In this document: positions 1 through 5,988 of the stretch, piece after piece
How positions within the stretch are numbered: position 1 is the first letter of the stretch
How the letters are laid out: every line of letters begins with the position of its first letter
From: Candidatus Rifleibacteriota bacterium
GTDB lineage: Bacteria > Muiribacteriota > Ozemobacteria > Ozemobacterales > Ozemobacteraceae
NCBI GenBank assembly: GCA_028691595.1
Contig: JAQUZA010000146.1
Location: forward strand, 1 to 7,432
DNA: 7,432 nt
Direction of reading: 5' to 3'
Translations under genes and position numbers: made by a program
Notes under the pieces: generated by a model
What the model was told of the DNA's origin: nothing
What the model saw: only the letters and a program-made list of their open reading frames with translations
Database searches by the model: none

Positions 1-219
1 AACCGCGTAGCCACAATCTTTGACAGAAAGATTCATTTTGCCTGCCTGGTCAGGGAAAATGCGCAGCCCTGCGATTTTGCGCGCCAGCCAATGCATTTCT
101 GTCTCAGTATCGCCACGGCCAACCCCGAGATAACAGACAAGACCAGCACCAATTGAAGATATCAGTTTATCGTCAACCTTAAGACTGGCGCTATTAACCC
201 TTTGCACAACAGCTTTCAT
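1..219 (-). CDS. dtd: D-aminoacyl-tRNA deacylase, N-terminal half (cut by the window edge)
   Basis: Dtd hydrolyses D-amino acids mischarged onto tRNA, such as D-Tyr-tRNA(Tyr), and so recycles the tRNA in the cytoplasm. Reading the reverse strand from the ATG at 217-219 gives 73 residues. They begin MKAVVQRVNSASLKVDD and continue through IGAGLVCYLGVGRGDTE and WLARKIAGLRIF to GKMNLS. This matches the conserved first half of the family (MRAVVQRV, LLGV.RGDT, LA.KI..LRIF, KMN.S). The family is usually about 145-150 residues, so half the protein is missing, including the SQFTL and NxGPVT catalytic motifs, which lie beyond base 1. A ribosome binding site (GGAGA, 228-232) sits 8 bases before the ATG and fixes the start. 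The gene is downstream of secF on the same strand, but a terminator-like hairpin lies between them. Identification is by recalled family motifs. Confidence 0.93.
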   Translation of the reverse strand, partial: MKAVVQRVNSASLKVDDKLISSIGAGLVCYLGVGRGDTETEMHWLARKIAGLRIFPDQAGKMNLSVKDCGYAV

Positions 220-227
220 ATTGATTT

Positions 228-232
228 TCTCC
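228..232 (-). promoter_or_regulatory. Ribosome binding site of dtd
   Basis: The reverse strand reads GGAGA, 8 bases before the dtd ATG. It lies only a few bases downstream of the T-run of the hairpin at 235-262. A transcript that ended in that T-run would therefore never carry the site, so dtd must be read from readthrough or from a promoter that I cannot see. Confidence 0.75.
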
Positions 233-234
233 AA

Positions 235-262
235 TAAAAAAGGCACCCTTAAGGTGCCTTTT
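235..262 (-). terminator. Rho-independent terminator downstream of secF
   Basis: An inverted repeat pairs AAAGGCACC (239-247) with GGTGCCTTT (253-261) around a five-base loop. On the minus strand the stem is followed by a run of T (complement of the A-run at 235-240), 16 bases past the secF stop codon. The arrangement fits termination of the secD-secF transcript. On the plus strand the stem is followed by TTTT and then AAAA, so plus-strand termination is possible but weaker. Confidence 0.82.
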
Positions 263-277
263 AAAACAATCCTGAGT

Positions 278-1204
278 TTACTTGGCTGCAGGGTTGCGAC
301 CAAGTTTTTCGCCAGTCATTTCAAGCAATACCGGGCTGGAAATGAAAACCGAAGAATAGGTTCCAACGATAACGCCAAAAGTAAGTGTAATTGCAAATCC
401 CTTGATAGATGCACCACCAAGAAGCAGGAGGGCCAATAAAGCCAGCAGTGTGGTGACCGAAGTATTGATTGTGCGACCAAGGGTCTGATTGATGGAGGTG
501 TCGATCAGAGCGGCAAAATTGGTTTCCTTGAGGATTTTGCGGTTTTCGCGAATGCGGTCAAGAATAACGATGGAGTCATTGACCGAATAACCCAGAAGAG
601 TAAGAACCGCAGCCAGAACAGTTACATCGAATTCAATGCCTATGATGGCAAGAAAACCGAGAGTAATAAGAAGATCGTGAACTATTGCCACAATTGCGCC
701 TGTAGCAGACTGAAATTCAAAGCGATAGGCCAGATAAAGAAGAATACCTATAACTGAGAGCAATGCAGCCCAGATGCCCTGCTTTTTCATTTCATCGCCA
801 ATGGTCGGGCCAACATTCGATACTTCAAGAGCTTCGTCTGAGAAGGGAGCTATGGCCTTGAGATCAGAAAGAATTTGATCATGGACTTCAGCGTTTTTGG
901 CGCTGTCAACTGGAGCAGCGGGATATTGAATAATGAATTCACGCCCCTGCCCACCACCGACAGACTGAACGATGATCTGGTCAGAGGTAAAATACAGACC
1001 GCGATTTTTTTCGATCTGCTTGAAATGGTCACGGATCTTATTCTCGCTTGATTCGCTGTCGAAACGAACATGGATAATGCTGCCACCCTTGAAATCGATG
1101 CCGTAGTTCAGGCCCTTAACTGCGAGCAGCAATACCGACAGAATGATAAGCAACCCCGAAATATAGAAGAATGTATGTCTATTTTTCATTATCTGGAAAT
1201 TCAT
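278..1204 (-). CDS. secF: Protein translocase subunit SecF
   Basis: SecF pairs with SecD in the inner membrane as the proton-driven RND-type accessory motor of the SecYEG export channel. The 308-residue product has the usual SecF length and layout. A first membrane helix (about 11-30) is followed by the signature GIDFKGG (35-41), a short periplasmic domain (about 42-138) and five more hydrophobic segments from about 145 to 295. The conserved polar membrane residues are visible: D210 and D216 in GYSVNDSIVILDRIREN and R244 in TLGRTINTS. These match the Asp and Arg that are important in E. coli SecF. The start at 1202-1204 is chosen because AAAGG (1213-1217) lies 8 bases upstream; the next Met, residue 6, has no such site. 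The gene lies 21 bases after secD, so the two are co-transcribed, and it is followed by a terminator. Confidence 0.97.
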   Translation of the reverse strand: MNFQIMKNRHTFFYISGLLIILSVLLLAVKGLNYGIDFKGGSIIHVRFDSESSENKIRDHFKQIEKNRGLYFTSDQIIVQSVGGGQGREFIIQYPAAPVDSAKNAEVHDQILSDLKAIAPFSDEALEVSNVGPTIGDEMKKQGIWAALLSVIGILLYLAYRFEFQSATGAIVAIVHDLLITLGFLAIIGIEFDVTVLAAVLTLLGYSVNDSIVILDRIRENRKILKETNFAALIDTSINQTLGRTINTSVTTLLALLALLLLGGASIKGFAITLTFGVIVGTYSSVFISSPVLLEMTGEKLGRNPAAK

Positions 1205-1212
1205 GGTTTTAA

Positions 1213-1217
1213 CCTTT
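1213..1217 (-). promoter_or_regulatory. Ribosome binding site of secF
   Basis: The reverse strand reads AAAGG, 8 bases before the secF ATG, inside the 21-base secD-secF gap. It decides the start codon over the in-frame Met five codons later. Confidence 0.7.
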
Positions 1218-1225
1218 CTGTTAAA

Positions 1226-2907
1226 TCAGATGCTCAGAGTTTTGGCACGGGCGCCGCTGTAATACATGTCAAGAGCAAGTTTGACACAAACGATTGCGGT
1301 AAATATGTTGGCGATCAGACCAATACCGAGGGTGGTTGCAAAGCCACGGATAGGCCCTGAACCAAATGCATAAAGAATTGCAACGGTCAGCAGGGTGGTA
1401 ACGTTTGAGTCGATGATACAGGCAAGAGCGCGGTCAAAACCGGCGTTAATTGAAGCCTTAACGGTTTTACCAGATCTGAATTCTTCTTTTATTCTTTCAA
1501 AAATAATAACGTTGGCATCAACTGCCATACCAACGGTCAGAATAAGACCGGCGATACCAGGCAGAGTCAGTGTTCCACCGAAGAATACCAGAACTGCGAA
1601 GATGATCAGGGTATTAAACAGCACAGCGAGGTCAGCAAAAACGCCAGACAATTTGTAGAAGACTGCCATATACATTACAACCAGCAGGGCTCCGATAAGG
1701 CCAGCGGCCCAACCGGCGCTGATTGATTCCTGGCCCAGTGTGGGGCCGACAACGCGACTTTCGAGAGCAATGAGGCTGGCTGGGAGAGCACCGGCTCTGA
1801 GGACGATTGCAAGGTTCTGTGCTTCTTCGAAAGAGAAGCGACCGGTAATCTGCGCCATACCGCCGGTTATGCGTGCCTGAATGACCGGGGCGCTATGAAC
1901 TTTGTTATCAAGTACGATAGCCAGTTGTTCACCGATGTGTGAGCCAGTAACTGCGGCAAATTTTGCAGCACCCTCAGCATTGAATTCAAGATGAACGATT
2001 GGGGCACCATATCATCGAAAGCAACTTTGGCAAATTTGAGGTCACGACCAGTTACGTCGGCTTTTTTATTGAGTTTGAACCACAAAGCCTGCTGCTGAGG
2101 ACTGGCAGGTTTCATGAGAACGATTTCATTTTCGGGGTTGATTGGTTCAAGCTGAGCAGCAGTGAGGGCCTGGTCGCTGACAATATGAAACTGCAGCATG
2201 GCGGTGTTTTGAATAAGCTGCTTCACTCTTTCAGGATCTTTGACACCCGGAAGCTGAATGCGGATACGATTGCCTTCCTGGGCTTTAATGCTCGGCTCAG
2301 CAATACCATACATATCAATGCGGTTTCTGATGATTTCAACTGAGCGTTTCACTGCATCAGCTATGCTGTCGTTTTCCTGGATTGAGTTGAGGTCAATCTG
2401 ATAAACAAGATCTATCCCACCTTTAAGGTCGAGACCAAGAGTCATCTTTGATCTTGGGAAAAGGGAGGTGAGCATCAGAGGAAGTCTGGCATAGAGTTTT
2501 GAAGCGGCAACCACTGCCTTCAGTTCGTCAACGGTTTTTCCATTGACTCTGATAGAAGCATTGCCATTTTCGTAATCGGGATTGATTACTCTGGCTTCAA
2601 GACCGGAGTCAACAAGAGTTTTGCGAATAACTTCGGCGACGTTGTTGAGGACATCGTCAGGTTTGGCCGGGTTTTTGGCACGGTTAAAAACTTCGGCCAT
2701 CTTATCGACCTGAATTTTTACAAGTGCTGACTTGCCATCTTCGCCAGCTGCGTATTCGAGCAGGCGAACAGGAACACCAGCCTGTTCATCGGGGGAAATA
2801 ACGCCAAAAGCGCCTTCCCATATCTTTGTAGACGGCAGCGTATAGAACAATGAGAACAGCAATACCGCTAATACTACAATGATTTTGACACTATGTTTAC
2901 TCTTCAT
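1226..2907 (-). CDS. secD: Protein translocase subunit SecD, split by a one-base frameshift in this sequence
   Basis: SecD is the larger partner of SecF and helps draw exported proteins out of SecYEG on the periplasmic side. The reading frame from the ATG at 2905-2907 gives 300 good residues: a first membrane helix (8-23), the signature LGLDLKGGIDLV (157-168), then IIRNRIDMYGIAEP (192-205) and IQLPGVKDPERV (217-228), ending at VAFDDM. In that frame the next 46 codons are unlike SecD and stop at 1867-1869. The family sequence resumes in another frame at 2005 (APIVHLEF, then GGMAQITGRFSFEEA, LRAGALPA and GMAVDANVIIFERIKEE) and runs to the stop at 1226-1228. Restoring one base gives about 560 residues, normal for SecD, with the membrane-helix 4 Asp near residue 464. 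GGGAG (2917-2921) lies 9 bases before the ATG. If the shift were real, the product would lack membrane helices 2-6 and should be non-functional. Confidence 0.93.
2001..2010 (-). other. Site of the secD frameshift
   Basis: The reverse strand here reads ATGGTGCCCC. In the upstream frame it is ATG GTG CCC, while the downstream family match begins with GCC at 2005-2003. One extra G would give ATG GGT GCC CCA (Met-Gly-Ala-Pro) and join the frames seamlessly, so the missing base is most likely from a G-run (a C on the plus strand near 2007-2008). No slippery heptamer of the X XXY YYZ type is present. Confidence 0.85.
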
Positions 2908-2916
2908 TTACAGAAA

Positions 2917-2921
2917 CTCCC
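2917..2921 (-). promoter_or_regulatory. Ribosome binding site of secD
   Basis: GGGAG on the reverse strand, 9 bases before the secD ATG. It sits within a leader of roughly 35 bases implied by the upstream promoter. Confidence 0.75.
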
Positions 2922-2949
2922 TTGCTGAGGTCGACCAAAGTAGACACGT

Positions 2950-2978
2950 ATTATATTCAAGGGGGCACAGCAAGTCAA
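2950..2978 (-). promoter_or_regulatory. Near-consensus sigma70-type promoter for secD-secF
   Basis: The reverse strand has TTGACT (complement of 2973-2978) as the -35 box, a 17-base spacer, and TATAAT (complement of 2950-2955) as a perfect -10 box. Transcription would start near 2943, leaving a leader of about 35 bases before the secD ATG. Only one of the twelve box positions departs from the E. coli consensus. Because it directly precedes secD, secD is the first gene of this transcript and no yajC lies between. Confidence 0.88.
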
Positions 2979-3092
2979 CGATTATTTGCCGTCTGAGAAT
3001 CAAAGAAAGATTAATCAGCCTTAACAGTCATTCTGAGGCTATCTTGTTGTACCGGACTGTCAATTTAATTGCGTTGAAGAACAAAAACGTTT

Positions 3093-5861
3093 ATGCTGTT
3101 TTTCTCTAACAATTCAGTCTTTCACATGCTATCACCAAAAGCACTAAAAACATTTATAGTTTGTCTGATGATGCTGTATATAGCCAGCATCGGGCTTGTT
3201 TATGCCCAGAAACAGCCAGGTGCATCGGAGGGGCTAACCAAAAAAGCCCGGGATCATCTGAATCTGTTTCAGTATGAGCAGGCTTTGCAGCTTCTCAAGC
3301 AGGCGATGGAACTTGAGCCTGACAACTGGGAACCATGGTTTCTGGCCGGTCGTTCTTTTATGAAGTTGAAAAAGGAAGCAGAAGCAGAAAAATATCTTGT
3401 CAAAGCCATTCAGCTAAATGCTTCTGAACTAGAACTGCAAAAAACTCTAGGTGCTCTTTACATAGGCTTCGCAAAGAATGCACAGAACAAAGGGCAAACA
3501 GCTGAGATGACCGAATATCTTCATAAAGCCTGTCGAGCCTACCCTGCCGGGACCAAGATATGGCAAAGCCTCATGGAACAATGGTGGAATGCGGGCGAAT
3601 ATGAAAAAATCAAGAATGAGGGTGATTTAATCATTAAGTCTAACGCCACGGCGTTTGAACAGGGCGAAGACAAAAGCCTTCAGGCGGCCATGGTGATTAT
3701 TGCGAAGGCCTACTACCGGGAAGGCGATTTTGGCTCTACGGGCAAATATCTCGACCATGCTGGCAAGATACGTGTTCATAATGAAGAAATGTATGCCATC
3801 AAAAGAGAATTAAAAAATAAAGCAGAAGAGAATGTAAAAAAACTGGTCGACCAGGCCAAAGAGCTCTCTAATAAAGGTGAATTTGACAAAGCACTCGCTT
3901 TGTTGCAGACTGCAAACAAAGTTCCTGGTGCCAGATCAGGCGAAATCCTCGAATTGATGGACAGAGTTGAAAAAGATGCGTCACTCAAGAAAACCATCAA
4001 AGAAGTTGACGCGCTTCTCGCCGCCAGAAGCTTTGAAGAGGCCCTTGAGAAGCTTCAGGAGGCATCTTTCCAGTTTCCAGAGCAACCGGAAATTTCTACC
4101 AGACTTGCCTCTACCTCAGCAACTGTCGAAAAAATCCGCGACGAAGAGGCAAGATTGAATGCGGCTGCGGCTACAGAAAAGCGCAAGAAACAGGAACTGG
4201 CGCGACAGTTTTCCCTGCTTGTCAGTGATGGCGAAAACAATGAACAAAACAAGAATTATGACCTTGCCCTTATCAATTATGAAAAGGCTTTGAAGCTGTC
4301 TCCAGGCGATAAGAATCTGCCGCAGACGATTGCCAGGGTCAAAGAACTTGCTGAAAAAGCCAGAGAACGACAAAATGCCTTTTCGATCAAGTTCAACGAA
4401 TTTGAGAGTTCTTTTTCCGGCGAAAATTATGAAGAATGCTATTCTCAGGGAAAAGAGCTGCGAAACGACTTTCCGGAGCACGAGAAAGCGCTGGCCGCAG
4501 TCTTTTCTGAAGTATGTCTGAAGCTTGGAAAGCCTGACGAGGCAAAAGAAGCTGCCCTGAAACTTGAAGGCGCAACAGAACATGAAACCCTTTACCACTA
4601 TGTTTTGGGCATGAGTGCCTACCAACAGGGGAATCGCGACCTCGCCCTCGAGCATCTTGGCAAAGTCAAAGAAAAAAACAGCAGTTTCAGACCGGGAATA
4701 AATACCACAATTTTTCTGATCTACCTCTACAAAATGCAACTGGGCATTTATATTCTATTGATTGGCCTGGCTTTTCCGGCTTACAAATCAGGTCGTGAAG
4801 CACTAGCCAACTGGAAAGCAGCCAGAAAAATCAGACGCATTGAAAAAATCAAGGAAACTGGCGATTATGAGGCCAATCTTGATTTTCTTGAAGAGCGCTT
4901 TGCACGCGAAGACGTGCCAAATCTTAAGCAGGTACAGGTGCTGCTGGCAGAAGCTCTTTTAAGAAAAGGCTCAGCGCAACGTGCCTATGAAATGGCCAAT
5001 AACCTCCTCAAAAAGGATGCCAGGAATCCTCTTGCCAAACGCATTGCCGGGGAAGCAGCCCTTCAGATCGAAGACACTTCTCCACAGGGTCTCGAACACA
5101 TTCAGGGGCTTTTAAAGATCGACGAAACCCGCAAAGACGTTGTGGCTTTTCTTGCAAGGGTTTTTATGAAACAGCAGGCTGACCACAAAATGGCTCAAGA
5201 CTTCATTTTAAAAGCAATTTCATTGAATCCCGCCGACAGTGAATCTGTGGTATATCTTGCCGATATCTACATTAAGCGCCAGACTTACAGCCAGCAGACA
5301 TACAAAATATTTGAACGAGCCATCAAAATCGCCCCTGAGGTTCCTGAATACTACATCGCCATAATCGAGAACCTGCACAGAATCGATAATCACCCTGAAG
5401 CAGAAAAGTGGCGTGAGACTGCTGCTGCAAGATTTCCAGCCCAGGAAGAATTTATGGCTGACCGGCCAAGGCCTGGAGCAGTCAGATCTGGTCTCAAACT
5501 GAAGTCTGAGTCAGAATCTTCTCTTCAACAAAATCAGGTACAACCAACGGCACCAGGAGCCTTCCCTGATTATGACAGCATTGGCAACGACGATTACAAT
5601 GCTGACGATCACATCGCTGGCAGCACACTTCCAGATTATCAACAACCGGCTCCGGTGCCACAGCCCAGCGGTTTTCCTGATTACGACAGCATTGGCGAAG
5701 ATAGCGATGAAACACTGCTGCCACCCCTGAAGCCACCTCAGGCAGCCCCCCCCGCCCCGTCCGAACCTGTCGTTTCCGGCCCGCAGAAAACCTGTCCGCA
5801 CTGTAACTCTGTCATTCCTCTTAAAGAGTATTATTGCAGCAAATGCGGAAAACCCTGCTGA
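3093..5861 (+). CDS. Membrane-spanning TPR-repeat protein with C-terminal zinc ribbon (unnamed)
   Basis: I do not recognise this 922-residue protein as a named gene. A signal peptide is clear: Lys residues at 16 and 19, a hydrophobic core about 20-36, and a VYA-Q cleavage site after residue 38. TPR-like helical pairs follow at about 48-81, 79-111, 112-146, 200-232, 248-282, 300-333, 367-408, 437-460 and 498-532. A charged, probably coiled stretch lies at 340-370. One membrane helix (about 538-561) is followed by a basic segment (KAARKIRRIEK, 575-585), which by the positive-inside rule puts the C-terminal part in the cytoplasm. Further TPRs lie at about 611-650, 684-718, 719-753 and 753-784. 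A Pro/Asp-rich linker (785-900) leads to a zinc ribbon with C901, C904, C915, C918 and C922. The function is probably a protein-binding scaffold joining the two sides of the inner membrane; no catalytic motif is seen. Start choice is uncertain: ATG 3093 has only a weak, distant GAAGA, while ATG 3126 (Met12) gives the more typical signal peptide. Confidence 0.88.
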   Translation: MLFFSNNSVFHMLSPKALKTFIVCLMMLYIASIGLVYAQKQPGASEGLTKKARDHLNLFQYEQALQLLKQAMELEPDNWEPWFLAGRSFMKLKKEAEAEKYLVKAIQLNASELELQKTLGALYIGFAKNAQNKGQTAEMTEYLHKACRAYPAGTKIWQSLMEQWWNAGEYEKIKNEGDLIIKSNATAFEQGEDKSLQAAMVIIAKAYYREGDFGSTGKYLDHAGKIRVHNEEMYAIKRELKNKAEENVKKLVDQAKELSNKGEFDKALALLQTANKVPGARSGEILELMDRVEKDASLKKTIKEVDALLAARSFEEALEKLQEASFQFPEQPEISTRLASTSATVEKIRDEEARLNAAAATEKRKKQELARQFSLLVSDGENNEQNKNYDLALINYEKALKLSPGDKNLPQTIARVKELAEKARERQNAFSIKFNEFESSFSGENYEECYSQGKELRNDFPEHEKALAAVFSEVCLKLGKPDEAKEAALKLEGATEHETLYHYVLGMSAYQQGNRDLALEHLGKVKEKNSSFRPGINTTIFLIYLYKMQLGIYILLIGLAFPAYKSGREALANWKAARKIRRIEKIKETGDYEANLDFLEERFAREDVPNLKQVQVLLAEALLRKGSAQRAYEMANNLLKKDARNPLAKRIAGEAALQIEDTSPQGLEHIQGLLKIDETRKDVVAFLARVFMKQQADHKMAQDFILKAISLNPADSESVVYLADIYIKRQTYSQQTYKIFERAIKIAPEVPEYYIAIIENLHRIDNHPEAEKWRETAAARFPAQEEFMADRPRPGAVRSGLKLKSESESSLQQNQVQPTAPGAFPDYDSIGNDDYNADDHIAGSTLPDYQQPAPVPQPSGFPDYDSIGEDSDETLLPPLKPPQAAPPAPSEPVVSGPQKTCPHCNSVIPLKEYYCSKCGKPC
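5562..5696 (+). repeat. Duplicated FPDYDSIG motif in the linker of the TPR protein
   Basis: The eight residues FPDYDSIG occur twice in the low-complexity linker, at residues 824-831 (5562-5585) and 861-868 (5673-5696). Each is followed by an acidic stretch (NDDYNADD and EDSDE), and a degenerate LPDYQ lies between them. The DNA copies differ at few bases, consistent with duplication or with selection for a short binding motif. Confidence 0.8.
5793..5858 (+). other. Zinc-ribbon domain at the C-terminus of the TPR protein
   Basis: The last 22 residues contain CPHC at the start and YYCSKCGK near the end, with 10 residues between the pairs. This is the CxxC...CxxC pattern of small zinc-ribbon domains, plus one final Cys. 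Four Cys can bind one zinc ion. From the membrane topology it should lie in the cytoplasm, where free Cys would stay reduced. Confidence 0.82.
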
Positions 5862-5941
5862 AACAAATTTTCAACTTTTCAACCCGGAAAAACAAGCAAT
5901 CATGGTTTGGTAATTGGCAGATGCAAGGTTTACTGGCCACA

Positions 5942-5971
5942 AAAAAAGCCCCCATTCAAGGGGGCTTTTTT
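5942..5971. terminator. Bidirectional Rho-independent terminator between convergent genes
   Basis: AAAAAAGCCCCC (5942-5953) pairs perfectly with GGGGGCTTTTTT (5960-5971) around a six-base loop. The stem has a GC core and ends in T-runs on both strands. It lies 80 bases after the stop of the TPR gene and 17 bases after the stop of the convergent minus-strand gene, so it serves both transcripts. Confidence 0.93.
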
Positions 5972-5988
5972 ATTTTAACCAGATCGGT

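Larger units (their letters stand above)
2908..3092. other. Divergent intergenic spacer between secD and the TPR gene
   Basis: This 185-base spacer holds the secD promoter and its ribosome binding site in the left third. For the plus-strand TPR gene I find only weak candidate boxes (for example TTGTTG near 3044-3049 with TTAATT 15 bases on), not good enough to call. No strong inverted repeat or riboswitch-like fold is evident by eye. Confidence 0.6.

Noticed and set aside
221..439. A small plus-strand open frame over the secF terminator and 3' end
   Set aside because: It starts in the dtd leader, reads through the hairpin and is antisense to secF. No coding signal is visible.
2001..2010. Programmed ribosomal frameshifting in secD
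   Set aside because: No slippery heptamer fits the zero frame (GAT GAT ATG GTG CCC CAA), I see no obvious downstream stem, and programmed shifting is not known for secD. A lost base explains the data more simply.
1999..2343. A plus-strand open frame of 114 codons opposite secD
   Set aside because: It lies fully antisense to conserved SecD sequence, including the RNRIDMYG and QLPGVKDP regions, so it is a shadow.
3040..3070. A plus-strand sigma70 promoter for the TPR gene (TTGTTG with TTAATT)
   Set aside because: The spacer is only about 15 bases and both boxes are weak, so it is not better than chance in an AT-rich spacer.
4116..4739. A minus-strand open frame of 207 codons inside the TPR gene
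   Set aside because: It is the antisense shadow of a TPR-coding region. The composition is Phe- and Cys-rich without family features, and there is no ribosome binding site or promoter.
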